From Campylobacterales bacterium (GTDB taxonomy: Bacteria; Campylobacterota; Campylobacteria; Campylobacterales; QNZT01), in assembly GCA_027084135.1 (NCBI GenBank), contig JALWLO010000103.1, positions 1 to 38,420 of the forward strand: a DNA stretch of 38,420 nucleotides, read 5' to 3'. Positions 1 to 15,802 of this stretch are shown here, one piece after another. The position numbers were made by a program, and so were the translations under genes. Position 1 is the stretch's first letter, and each line of letters starts with the position of its first letter. A model generated the notes under the pieces. The model worked only from the letters and a program-made list of their open reading frames with translations, searched no databases and was not told the origin of the DNA.

Positions 1-1
1 A

Positions 2-184
2 ACGACAGATGTTACAGGTTCAATCACACTTCCTGAGGGAACTGAGATGGTTATGCCTGGCGACAATGTAAAGATCACTGTTGAACTAATCGCACCTATC
101 GCTCTTGAAGAGGGTACGAGGTTTGCTATCCGTGAGGGTGGTAGAACAGTTGGTGCAGGTGTTGTTTCTAAAATCATCGAATAA
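2..184 (+). CDS. tuf: Elongation factor Tu, C-terminal fragment (5' end outside window)
   Basis: The last 60 residues of EF-Tu are visible, beginning [13 protein letters not shown] and ending VVSKIIE before TAA. This is the end of domain III of the GTPase that carries aminoacyl-tRNA to the ribosome. The motifs MPGDN and [10 protein letters not shown] are diagnostic of bacterial EF-Tu. The G domain and domain II lie upstream of the window. The gene leads into rpmG, tRNA-Trp, secE and nusG on the same strand, the usual context for tuf in this phylum. Only the 3' end can be judged, and it looks intact. Confidence 0.97.
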   Translation, partial: TTDVTGSITLPEGTEMVMPGDNVKITVELIAPIALEEGTRFAIREGGRTVGAGVVSKIIE

Positions 185-196
185 TTAACAACATTT

Positions 197-222
197 ACTA
201 AAGAGGTTAATGCCTCTTTAGT
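197..222 (+). terminator. Stem-loop after tuf (terminator or processing hairpin)
   Basis: A perfect 10-bp stem, ACTAAAGAGG with CCTCTTTAGT, closes a 6-nt TTAATG loop 12 nt after the tuf stop. It is followed by CTCTTATA rather than a clean T run, so it may be a weak terminator or an mRNA-end/processing hairpin. rpmG follows 21 nt later with its own ribosome binding site, so read-through is likely. Confidence 0.6.
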
Positions 223-243
223 CTCTTATAGAAGGATTGATCT

Positions 244-402
244 ATGACTGTAAAAGTTGGATTGAAGTGTAGTGAGAGCGGTGATATCAACTACACAACT
301 ACAAAAAACAGTAAAACTATGACTGAAAAACTAGAGCTTATGAAGTATTCACCGAGACTCAAAAAGAGAACACTTCATAAAGAGGTAAAGCTCAAGTCAT
401 AA
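244..402 (+). CDS. rpmG: 50S ribosomal protein L33, zinc-free (C-) type
   Basis: This 52-residue basic protein of the large ribosomal subunit contains the L33 core, [11 protein letters not shown] followed by a Lys/Arg-rich tail. An AAGGA ribosome binding site precedes the ATG. Zinc-binding L33 has two Cys-X-X-Cys pairs. Here only one Cys remains (residue 9, in LKCSES) and the C-terminal pair position reads [10 protein letters not shown], so no zinc ribbon can form. In many bacteria C- forms of L33 are made instead of C+ forms under zinc limitation, but here it may be the only copy. It sits between tuf and tRNA-Trp/secE. The short length explains why simple ORF calling can miss it. Confidence 0.95.
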   Translation: MTVKVGLKCSESGDINYTTTKNSKTMTEKLELMKYSPRLKKRTLHKEVKLKS

Positions 403-453
403 AGTTGCAAGTAAAGCAGCGGAGTAGGAGACTACTTCAAAGCTTTCAAATCT

Positions 454-530
454 AGGGCAATAGCTCCAATTGGTAGAGCATCGGATTCCAAATCCGACGG
501 TTGGGGGTTCGAGTCCCTCTTGCCCTGCCA
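454..530 (+). tRNA. trnW: tRNA-Trp (anticodon CCA)
   Basis: A complete cloverleaf is visible. The acceptor arm is AGGGCAA paired with TTGCCCT, followed by discriminator G and an encoded CCA. The anticodon stem CGGAT/ATCCG encloses TTCCAAA with anticodon CCA at 488-490, and the T arm contains GGTTCGAGTCC. It lies between rpmG and secE on the same strand and is probably cut out of the polycistronic transcript. A short AGTAG/CTACT stem lies just upstream. Confidence 0.97.
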
Positions 531-547
531 TCTAAGTAGGAAGAGAG

Positions 548-727
548 ATGCAAAAGTTTTTGGATTATGTAACTCAATCAAAAATTGAGTTGATGAAAGT
601 TATATTCCCAACAAAAGAGCAGATAAGAAACGCTTTTATATCTGTATTTGTTGTGGTGGCGGTAATTTCGCTCTTTTTAGCTTTAATAGACGCGATAATG
701 TCATTTATATTGTCGCGGTTTTTATAA
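548..727 (+). CDS. secE: Preprotein translocase subunit SecE
   Basis: This 59-residue protein has the single-TM form of SecE, the clamp subunit of the SecYEG inner-membrane protein channel. An amphipathic N-terminal part (SKIELMKVIFPTKEQIR, with the conserved V-x-x-P-T motif before the membrane helix) is followed by one hydrophobic helix at about residues 27-55. The start is supported by AGGAAGAG just upstream. It sits directly before nusG, the near-universal secE-nusG arrangement, with 9 nt between the stop and the chosen nusG start. It is too short to be found by length-filtered ORF calling. Confidence 0.95.
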   Translation: MQKFLDYVTQSKIELMKVIFPTKEQIRNAFISVFVVVAVISLFLALIDAIMSFILSRFL

Positions 728-736
728 GGAATAGTG

Positions 737-1282
737 ATGCCTAAAGAAGAGTCAAAACATAAATGGTATGCTATACAAACACATGCCGGAAGTGAGCAGA
801 GTGTAAAGCGAGCAATCGAAAATATCTTTGTTCAAATGGGTATCGAAGATAAGCTAAAAGAGATATTAGTACCTACTGAAGATGTGATTGAAGTAAAAAA
901 TGGTGAACAAAAGATAACTTCAAGAAGTTTGTATCCGGGCTATGTTTTTGCAAATATCGATTTAGATACCGCAACATGGCATAAGATACAATCACTTCCA
1001 AAAGTGAGTAGATTTATAGGCGAGTCAAAAAAACCTGTTCCGTTGAGTGAGAAAGATATCGCTGTGATTATTGAAAAAGCAAACAAAAAGGCTCCGCCGA
1101 AACCAAAAATATATTTTGAGGTTAATGAGAGCGTTCGTATCACCGAAGGACCTTTTGCAAACTTTACAGGAGTGGTTGAAGAGTACGATATGGTTCACGG
1201 AACACTCAAGCTCAATGTTTCCATCTTTGGAAGAAGTACTCCTGTAGAGATTTTGTATACGCAAGTTGAGAAGATCATATAA
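737..1282 (+). CDS. nusG: Transcription termination/antitermination factor NusG
   Basis: NusG binds the RNA polymerase clamp and couples transcription to Rho or to the ribosome. The NGN domain starts at WYAIQTHAGSEQ (about residue 10) and runs to about residue 105; a C-terminal KOW domain follows (VRITEGPFANFTG, about 132-160). The length of 181 aa is normal. A GTG lies one codon upstream (734), but the AAGGA at 726-730 is spaced properly only for the ATG at 737, so I take the ATG. The gene follows secE and leads into rplK, the standard order. Confidence 0.97.
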   Translation: MPKEESKHKWYAIQTHAGSEQSVKRAIENIFVQMGIEDKLKEILVPTEDVIEVKNGEQKITSRSLYPGYVFANIDLDTATWHKIQSLPKVSRFIGESKKPVPLSEKDIAVIIEKANKKAPPKPKIYFEVNESVRITEGPFANFTGVVEEYDMVHGTLKLNVSIFGRSTPVEILYTQVEKII

Positions 1283-1302
1283 ATTTTTAAAAAAGGAAAA
1301 TT

Positions 1303-1728
1303 ATGGCAAAGAAAGTAACAGGTCAAATCAAACTACATATACCTGCCGGTCAGGCGAACCCATCTCCACCTGTTGGTCCTGCGCTAGGTCAAGCCGGTGT
1401 GAATATTATGGAGTTTTGTAAAGCTTTCAATGAAAAAACAAAAGATAAAATGGGATTTAATATTCCTGTCGTTATCACTGTTTATGCTGATAGAAGTTTT
1501 ACATTTACGACAAAACAGCCGCCTGCAAGTGATCTGCTAAAAAAGGCTGCTGGGATTAAAAAAGGTTCCGACAATCCACTAAAAAACAAAGTTGGAAAGT
1601 TGACCAAAGAGCAACTAATGCAAGTTGTTGAGCAAAAGATAGAGGATCTAAATACTAAAGATAAAGAGCAAGCGGCTAAGATTTTAGCGGGAAGTGCCCG
1701 AAGCATGGGTATAGAGATACTAGATTAG
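1303..1728 (+). CDS. rplK: 50S ribosomal protein L11
   Basis: This 141-aa protein of the GTPase-associated centre forms the stalk base with 23S rRNA and L10. The N-terminal signature [20 protein letters not shown] and the conserved [15 protein letters not shown] are present, with the RNA-binding C-terminal domain from about residue 75 ending in SARSMGIEI. The ribosome binding site is AAAGGA. It is separated from rplA by 57 nt containing a small AGTCTT/AAGACT hairpin (1734-1750). Confidence 0.98.
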   Translation: MAKKVTGQIKLHIPAGQANPSPPVGPALGQAGVNIMEFCKAFNEKTKDKMGFNIPVVITVYADRSFTFTTKQPPASDLLKKAAGIKKGSDNPLKNKVGKLTKEQLMQVVEQKIEDLNTKDKEQAAKILAGSARSMGIEILD

Positions 1729-1785
1729 TCACAAGTCTTACCACAAGACTCAAAAGTGTGGAAGCAAATTAAGCGGAGAGAATAG

Positions 1786-2487
1786 ATGTCAAAAAAAGTT
1801 TCAAAAAGATTTAAACAACTATTAGAGAAGATTGAAGATAAAGAGTATGACTTAACAGAGGCGGTTTCAAAGATAAAAGAGTTGAAATCTGCAAAATTTG
1901 ATGAAACTGTTGAAATTTCACTCAAACTCAATGTCGATCCTAGACATGCTGATCAGATGGTTAGAGGCTCGGTTGTTTTGCCTGCAGGTACCGGTAAAAC
2001 GGTCAGGGTTGCAGTTGTTGCAAAAGGTGCAAAACAAGATGAAGCGAAAGAGGCTGGAGCTGATTTGGTAGGTGATAACGATTTGATAGATGATATCACA
2101 GCCGGTAAGATCGACTTTGATGTCCTTATAGCGACTCCGGATATGATGGGAGTTGTCGGTAAAGTAGGTAGGATACTTGGACCAAAAGGTCTTATGCCAA
2201 ATCCGAAAACCGGAACCGTTACGATGGATGTAGCGCAAGCTGTAAAAAATGCCAAGGGTGGTCAGGTTAACTTCCGTGTTGATAAGCATGGAAATGTTCT
2301 AGCCGGTGTAGGTAAAGTATCTTTCAGTGAAAATGATCTATTAGGCAATTTGAAAGCATTTATCGCAAGTGTCAATAAACAAAAACCTGCCTCAGCAAAA
2401 GGAAGGTATATCAAATCAGCCTTTTTATCTCTAACGATGAGCCCATCTGTTAAACTTAACCCAATGGAGCTTTTAGAGATAAAATAG
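1786..2487 (+). CDS. rplA: 50S ribosomal protein L1
   Basis: At 233 aa this has normal length for L1, the protein that forms the mobile L1 stalk near the E site and often represses its own operon by binding mRNA. The L1 signature [18 protein letters not shown] lies at about residues 128-145, and the N-terminal part carries [27 protein letters not shown] ribosome binding site precedes the ATG. Its TAG stop is immediately followed by the first copy of the palindromic repeat described separately, and then by the leader of rplJ. Confidence 0.98.
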   Translation: MSKKVSKRFKQLLEKIEDKEYDLTEAVSKIKELKSAKFDETVEISLKLNVDPRHADQMVRGSVVLPAGTGKTVRVAVVAKGAKQDEAKEAGADLVGDNDLIDDITAGKIDFDVLIATPDMMGVVGKVGRILGPKGLMPNPKTGTVTMDVAQAVKNAKGGQVNFRVDKHGNVLAGVGKVSFSENDLLGNLKAFIASVNKQKPASAKGRYIKSAFLSLTMSPSVKLNPMELLEIK

Positions 2488-2529
2488 CTAGTACTAAGCA
2501 TAGTTAACTTTTAGTACTAGTACTAAAAG
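2488..2529. repeat. Triple cluster of the TTAGTACTAA/G palindrome after rplA
   Basis: Three copies of the iterated motif lie within 42 bp: CTAGTACTAA at 2488-2497, TTAGTACTAG at 2511-2520 and CTAGTACTAA at 2517-2526, the last two sharing four bases. Positions 2508-2529 form a perfect 22-bp palindrome centred between 2518 and 2519. The first and second copies are also exact inverted repeats and can form a 10-bp stem with a 13-nt loop. The two folds exclude each other. The cluster lies between the rplA stop and the L10 leader. Confidence 0.93.
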
Positions 2530-2543
2530 GGGATTTAATCTTT

Positions 2544-2645
2544 GGTTTAAGAAAATAGGGGTCGTATGACTTAAATAAAGAGGCAACTCCTAGCCTCTCT
2601 CCTTAAGTTTAAGGTTTGCCCTATTGATGAAACCAGAAAGGAGGA
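2544..2645 (+). promoter_or_regulatory. Ribosomal protein L10 leader (rplJL mRNA, autoregulatory)
   Basis: The spacer before rplJ folds into four nested helices that can be read from the sequence: GGTTT (2544-2548) with AAACC (2630-2634), AATAGGG (2554-2560) with CCCTATT (2619-2625), ACTTAA (2569-2574) with TTAAGT (2603-2608), and GAGGC (2580-2584) with GCCTC (2593-2597). The outer helix ends just before the strong AGGAGG ribosome binding site. This layout and position match the L10 leader family, which binds the L10-(L12) complex and represses rplJL translation. Assignment rests on position and helices, not on a covariance search. Confidence 0.75.
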
Positions 2646-2648
2646 AAA

Positions 2649-3137
2649 ATGACAAGAGATGACAAAGTTAAGATCGTCGATGAGCTCACACAAGAGTTTA
2701 GTAATGCAAATGCCATCTTAGTTTGTGATTTCAAAGGCATGTCTTGTCAAGAGCTTGAAAAAGTGAGACAGTCAGCCCTTGATTCGGGAACTAAAGTCAA
2801 AGTTTGTAAAAATACTCTTGCTTCTATCGCATTGAAAAATGCAGATATGGAAGAGATAAAGCTCTTTGATACAAATATCTTTGTTTGGGGCGAAGATCAG
2901 ATTTCTGCGTGTAAAGTTGCAGATGATGCCGCATCAAATTTCAAAGATAAGTTTGTGATCAAAACAGGTCTCATTGCAGGTAAAATTGCAGATATGGCAA
3001 CGATTGAAGCGTACGCTAAATTACCTAGCAGAGATGAGCTTATCGGTATGTTGCTCTCTGTTTGGACAGCTCCGGCAAGAAACTTTGCTACCGGACTTGA
3101 CAATCTTAGAGCAAAAAAAGAAGAAGAGTCGGCTTAA
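2649..3137 (+). CDS. rplJ: 50S ribosomal protein L10
   Basis: L10 is the 162-aa stalk base protein that anchors L7/L12 dimers to the 50S subunit. The N-terminal half is typical (MTRDDKVKIVDELTQEFSNA, then the GMSCQELEKVRQ and KVKVCKNTLASIAL segments), and the C-terminal helix that carries the L12 dimers is at about residues 130-162. An AGGAGG site lies 5 nt before the ATG, the strongest ribosome binding site in this operon. Expression is probably controlled through the structured leader just upstream. Confidence 0.97.
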   Translation: MTRDDKVKIVDELTQEFSNANAILVCDFKGMSCQELEKVRQSALDSGTKVKVCKNTLASIALKNADMEEIKLFDTNIFVWGEDQISACKVADDAASNFKDKFVIKTGLIAGKIADMATIEAYAKLPSRDELIGMLLSVWTAPARNFATGLDNLRAKKEEESA

Positions 3138-3208
3138 GTTAGCCTATTTACAAATTTATAAGAGTTAAGTAAAAATTTAAGATAAAATAATTTAAAAAAG
3201 GAAGGGAA

Positions 3209-3586
3209 ATGGCAATTACTAAAGAAGATGTTTTAGAGTTTATCTCAAATATGTCTGTGCTAGAGCTTAGTGAGCTTGTAAAAGAGTTTGAGGAGAAGTT
3301 TGGTGTTTCAGCTCAACCTACTGTTGTAGCCGGTGCTGCTGGTGGAGCCGCAGGTGGAGGAGCTTCTGAAGAGAAGACAGAGTTTGATGTAGTACTTAAA
3401 GATGCCGGTGCTAAGAAGATCAATGTCATTAAAGCGGTTAGAGCAATAACAGGTCTTGGTCTAAAAGAGGCGAAAGAGGCTGTTGAGGGTGCTCCTACAA
3501 CGATCAAAGAGGGTGTTAGTAAAGAGGATGCCGAAGAGGCTAAAAAGCAGCTTGAGGAGGCTGGTGCTACTGTTGAGCTTAAGTAG
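3209..3586 (+). CDS. rplL: 50S ribosomal protein L7/L12
   Basis: This 125-aa acidic stalk protein recruits translational GTPases such as the EF-Tu and EF-G in this window. The N-terminal dimerisation domain covers residues 1-33 and a flexible Ala/Gly hinge about 38-53 ([15 protein letters not shown]). The C-terminal domain contains [18 protein letters not shown] and [15 protein letters not shown]. The ribosome binding site is AAGGAAGGG. The gene is separated from rplJ by 71 nt and from rpoB by 135 nt, the latter containing an attenuator-like hairpin. Confidence 0.98.
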   Translation: MAITKEDVLEFISNMSVLELSELVKEFEEKFGVSAQPTVVAGAAGGAAGGGASEEKTEFDVVLKDAGAKKINVIKAVRAITGLGLKEAKEAVEGAPTTIKEGVSKEDAEEAKKQLEEAGATVELK

Positions 3587-3590
3587 TAAC

Positions 3591-3613
3591 AAGAGAGAGT
3601 TTATCTCTCTTTT
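3591..3613 (+). terminator. Attenuator-like hairpin between rplL and rpoB
   Basis: AAGAGAGA (3591-3598) pairs perfectly with TCTCTCTT (3604-3611) around a 5-nt loop and runs into TTTT and T-rich sequence. Partial terminators at this junction are known in Escherichia coli, where they lower rpoBC expression relative to ribosomal proteins. The same role is inferred here. Confidence 0.6.
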
Positions 3614-3621
3614 ATCTTATG

Positions 3622-3649
3622 TTGAAGAGTATTCAATATCTGTTATAAA
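3622..3649 (+). promoter_or_regulatory. Possible internal promoter for rpoBC
   Basis: TTGAAG at 3622-3627 and TATAAA at 3644-3649 are 16 nt apart, a reasonable sigma-70 pair just after the rplL hairpin and about 70 nt before rpoB. This would give rpoBC a second, independent start. It is based on motifs only, and AT-rich sequence makes chance matches common. Confidence 0.35.
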
Positions 3650-3712
3650 TGACATTTGTAAGAGATGTTGGATAGATAACTTCTTTCCTAAATTTGCAAA
3701 AAACTTCTATGA

Positions 3713-12377
<8,665 letters not shown>

Positions 12378-12380
12378 AAC

Positions 12381-12420
12381 TTCATCGGGTAACTTTTCCC
12401 GATGAAAACCCTTTTCTTCA
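12381..12420 (+). terminator. Terminator-like hairpin after rpoC
   Basis: TTCATCGGG (12381-12389) pairs with CCCGATGAA (12398-12406) as a perfect 9-bp stem with an 8-nt loop, 3 nt after the rpoC stop. A C/T-rich tract (AACCCTTTTCTTC) follows. It probably ends the long secE-to-rpoC transcription unit before the str operon promoter. Confidence 0.8.
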
Positions 12421-12436
12421 TTGTTTTTAAGCGATT

Positions 12437-12442
12437 TATAAT
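12437..12442 (+). promoter_or_regulatory. Sigma-70 -10 box for the rpsL-rpsG-fusA operon
   Basis: A perfect TATAAT lies 75 nt before the rpsL start, downstream of the rpoC hairpin and in T-rich sequence. Campylobacterota housekeeping promoters usually have a strong -10 and a T-rich upstream region instead of a -35 box, and that pattern fits here. Confidence 0.6.
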
Positions 12443-12517
12443 CTCAATTTTTGTAACATTTGCCTCCTTTATGGACATTTGTCTGTAAATAAGGAAAATT
12501 TTAAAAAGGATATGAGT

Positions 12518-12892
12518 GTGCCTACTATCAATCAATTGGTAAGAAAAGAGAGAAAAAAGGTGATCAAAAAGTCCAAATCACCGGCACTTGTAAAATGTCC
12601 ACAAAGAAGAGGAGTTTGTACTAGGGTATATACGACAACACCTAAAAAACCAAACTCAGCTCTAAGAAAAGTGGCTAAAGTAAGACTTACAAGCGGCTTT
12701 GAGGTAATTAGCTATATCGGCGGTGAAGGACATAACCTCCAAGAGCACTCTATCGTACTCGTTAGAGGCGGAAGGGTAAAAGATTTACCAGGTGTGAAGT
12801 ATCACATTGTTCGTGGTGCGTTGGATACAGCCGGTGTTGCGAACAGAAAGGTTGCTAGAAGTAAATATGGTACGAAGAGACCTAAGAGTTAA
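12518..12892 (+). CDS. rpsL: 30S ribosomal protein S12 (GTG start)
   Basis: S12 is the decoding-centre protein of the small subunit, here 124 aa. The sequence [13 protein letters not shown] at the N-terminus, the streptomycin-region loop [19 protein letters not shown] with unchanged lysines, and [17 protein letters not shown] are all present. The start was chosen as GTG at 12518: the AAAAAGGA ribosome binding site ends at 12510, which suits the GTG but is almost touching the in-frame ATG at 12512, and S12 proteins begin PTI directly after Met. A longer reading from 12479 has no support. It is the first gene of the str operon. Confidence 0.96.
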   Translation: MPTINQLVRKERKKVIKKSKSPALVKCPQRRGVCTRVYTTTPKKPNSALRKVAKVRLTSGFEVISYIGGEGHNLQEHSIVLVRGGRVKDLPGVKYHIVRGALDTAGVANRKVARSKYGTKRPKS

Positions 12893-12898
12893 GAGTTT

Positions 12899-12938
12899 TT
12901 AGTACTAATCCATCTTTAGGTGCTTAGTCTAGTACTAA
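12899..12938. repeat. Two TTAGTACTAA-type copies after rpsL
   Basis: TTAGTACTAA is at 12899-12908 and CTAGTACTAA at 12929-12938. The second copy also completes a local hairpin, GCTTAGT (12922-12928) with ACTAAGC (12934-12940). Alternatively the two copies can pair with each other over 9 bp. They start 7 nt after the rpsL stop. Confidence 0.9.
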
Positions 12939-12978
12939 GCTTATGCATTTAATTTACTACTGTTATGAACTTGACAGG

Positions 12979-13006
12979 CTCTATCATTGATCCTTAGGGG
13001 ATAGAG
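12979..13006 (+). promoter_or_regulatory. Hairpin in the rpsG leader
   Basis: CTCTATC (12979-12985) pairs with GATAGAG (13000-13006), 34 nt before the rpsG start. In Escherichia coli S7 represses its operon by binding the rpsL-rpsG spacer. The hairpin is at the equivalent place, but I see no specific match to the E. coli site, so the regulatory role is inferred from position. Confidence 0.4.
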
Positions 13007-13030
13007 TTTGAGTAAATTTAAATAAATTGA

Positions 13031-13510
<480 letters not shown>

Positions 13511-13521
13511 AAGGTTAGAAA

Positions 13522-15612
13522 ATGGCAAGATCACATAAATTAGAGGATTTAAGAAATATAGGGATTGCCGCTCACATTGATGCCGGTAAGACTACAACAA
13601 CAGAGAGAATTCTCTTTTACACAGGTGTTGAGCACAAGATAGGTGAAGTGCATGACGGTGCCGCTACGATGGACTGGATGGAGCAGGAGCAAGAGAGGGG
13701 TATCACCATCACTTCAGCTGCTACCACCTGTACTTGGAGAGGAAAACAGATCAATATTATTGACACTCCGGGACACGTTGACTTTACGATCGAAGTTGAA
13801 AGGTCCATGAGGGTTCTTGACGGTGCTGTGAGTGTATTTTGTGCCGTTGGCGGTGTACAACCTCAGTCTGAGACTGTTTGGAGACAAAGAAATAGATATG
13901 GAGTACCTTCTATCGTATTTGTGAATAAAATGGATAGGGTCGGTGCAGACTTTTATGAGGTTGAGAGACAGATCAGAGAGAGACTCAAAGGTAACCCTGT
14001 GCCGATCCAGCTTCCTATAGGTGCGGAAGATAACTTTGAGGGAGTGATCGATCTTGTGAAGATGAAAGAGATCGTGTGGGATGCGGAAGCCGCAATGGGT
14101 AGTGCATATCACGAGCAAGAGATCAGAGATGAGTTAAGAGAGAAAGCAGAAGAGTATAGAGAAAAGATGATCGAAGAGATAAGCTCCGTTGATGGAAATG
14201 AGGAGCTTATGGAGAAGTTCCTCGAGGGTGAAGAGCTCACAAATGAGGAGATCATGGCAGGTATAAAAAAAGCCACTATCAACATGCATATCGTACCTAT
14301 GACTTGCGGAACCGCTTTCAAAAACAAAGGTGTTCAGACACTGCTTGATGCGGTTGTAGACTATTTACCGGCTCCGACTGAAGTTCCTCCGATCAAAGGA
14401 ACATTGATGGATGATCCTGATACGGTAGTAGAGGTCGAGTCAACGGATGATGGTCCATTTGCGGCGCTTGCGTTTAAAATCATGACTGATCCTTTTGTGG
14501 GACAACTTACCTTTATCCGTGTCTATCGAGGAAGCTTAGAGTCAGGTAGCTATGTACTAAACTCTACGAAAAATAAAAAAGAGAGAGTCGGTCGTATCAT
14601 GAAGATGCATGCGATCAAGAGAGAGGAGATCAAAGAGATCTATGCCGGTGAGATTGGTGCGGTTGTCGGTCTCAAAGATACGACTACTGGTGATACACTT
14701 TGTGACCCAAGTGATAAAGTAGTACTAGAGAGGATGGATTTCCCTGATCCGGTTATCTCAGTTGCGGTCGAGCCGAAAACAAAAGCTGACCAAGAGAAGA
14801 TGGGTATAGCGCTTCAAAAATTGGCTCAAGAGGATCCAAGCTTTAGAGTACATACTGATGAAGAGAGTGGTCAAACGATCATCTCCGGTATGGGTGAGCT
14901 TCACCTTGAGATCATCGTTGATAGGATGAAGAGAGAGTTTAAAGTAGAAGCGGAAGTAGGTGCTCCGCAAGTTGCATATAGAGAGACTATCAGAAGCACG
15001 GTTGAGCAAGAGTACAAATATGCTAAGCAGTCAGGCGGTAGAGGTCAATATGGTCATGTATTCTTGAAGCTAGAGCCGCTAGAGCCTGGTGAAGGGTATG
15101 AGTTTGTGGATGCGATCAAAGGTGGTGTTGTTCCAAAAGAGTATATCCCTGCGGTTGATAAAGGTGTACAAGAGGCGATGCAAGGCGGTATACTTGCAGG
15201 TTATCCGGTAGAGGATGTGAAAGTGACGCTTTATGACGGTAGCTATCATGATGTTGACTCCTCTGAGATGGCGTTTAAACTTGCCGGTTCTATGTGTTTC
15301 AAAGAGGGAGCTAAAAAGGCAAACCCTGTTATCCTTGAGCCGATGATGAAAGTTGAGGTTGAAGTACCTGAGGAGTATATGGGTGATGTGATCGGTGACC
15401 TTAATAGAAGAAGAGGTCAAGTTGAGGGCATGGATGAGAGAGGTGGAAATAAGATTGTTAACGCGTTCGTTCCTCTTGCAGAGATGTTTGGTTACTCAAC
15501 TGACTTAAGAAGTGCGACACAAGGTAGAGCGACCTATACGATGGAATTTGATCACTATGATGAGGTTCCTAAAAATGTTGCTGAAGAGATCATCAAGAAG
15601 AGAAATGGTTAG
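13522..15612 (+). CDS. fusA: Elongation factor G
   Basis: EF-G is the translocation GTPase, here 696 aa. The G1 motif AHIDAGKTT is at residues 17-25, the switch II motif DTPGH near 78 and NKMD near 134. Domain IV has the GRGQYGHV loop near 505-512, and the protein ends in the usual domain V with [18 protein letters not shown]. It follows rpsG by 11 nt with only a weak AGG ribosome binding site, so coupling to rpsG is likely. A bulged hairpin with an 11-bp stem follows the stop. Confidence 0.99.
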   Translation: MARSHKLEDLRNIGIAAHIDAGKTTTTERILFYTGVEHKIGEVHDGAATMDWMEQEQERGITITSAATTCTWRGKQINIIDTPGHVDFTIEVERSMRVLDGAVSVFCAVGGVQPQSETVWRQRNRYGVPSIVFVNKMDRVGADFYEVERQIRERLKGNPVPIQLPIGAEDNFEGVIDLVKMKEIVWDAEAAMGSAYHEQEIRDELREKAEEYREKMIEEISSVDGNEELMEKFLEGEELTNEEIMAGIKKATINMHIVPMTCGTAFKNKGVQTLLDAVVDYLPAPTEVPPIKGTLMDDPDTVVEVESTDDGPFAALAFKIMTDPFVGQLTFIRVYRGSLESGSYVLNSTKNKKERVGRIMKMHAIKREEIKEIYAGEIGAVVGLKDTTTGDTLCDPSDKVVLERMDFPDPVISVAVEPKTKADQEKMGIALQKLAQEDPSFRVHTDEESGQTIISGMGELHLEIIVDRMKREFKVEAEVGAPQVAYRETIRSTVEQEYKYAKQSGGRGQYGHVFLKLEPLEPGEGYEFVDAIKGGVVPKEYIPAVDKGVQEAMQGGILAGYPVEDVKVTLYDGSYHDVDSSEMAFKLAGSMCFKEGAKKANPVILEPMMKVEVEVPEEYMGDVIGDLNRRRGQVEGMDERGGNKIVNAFVPLAEMFGYSTDLRSATQGRATYTMEFDHYDEVPKNVAEEIIKKRNG

Positions 15613-15627
15613 GTAGTTGATATAAAG

Positions 15628-15653
15628 GAAGAGATAGGCTTTGCCTACTCTTC
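15628..15653 (+). terminator. Hairpin after fusA, probable end of the str operon
   Basis: GAAGAG and TAGGC (separated by one bulged A) pair with GCCTA and CTCTTC around a TTT loop, 11 bp in total. T/A-rich sequence follows but no uninterrupted T run. Confidence 0.6.
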
Positions 15654-15700
15654 ATTTATAGTTCCTGCATGATATCTTAAAAATTACTTTTTGACTCATC

Positions 15701-15777
15701 GTCCTCGTAGCTCAGCTGGATAGAGCACTGGATTCCTAATCCAGAGGTCACAGGTTCGAATCCTGTCGGGGACACCA
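15701..15777 (+). tRNA. trnR: tRNA-Arg (anticodon CCT)
   Basis: The cloverleaf is complete: acceptor GTCCTCG with CGGGGAC (one G-T pair), D arm GCTCAGCTGGATAGAGC, anticodon stem CTGGA/TCCAG with CCT at 15735-15737, T arm AGGTTCGAATCCT, and an encoded CCA. It reads AGG arginine codons, relevant in a genome where AGA/AGG are the common Arg codons. It follows the fusA hairpin and converges with dxs, whose stop codon is only 25 nt away. Confidence 0.97.
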
Positions 15778-15802
15778 TTCATAAAAAGCGGGAGATGAGA
15801 AA

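Noticed and set aside
12479-12517. Upstream extension of rpsL ([14 protein letters not shown])
   Set aside because: S12 starts directly before PTINQL; the AAAAAGGA site fits the GTG at 12518.
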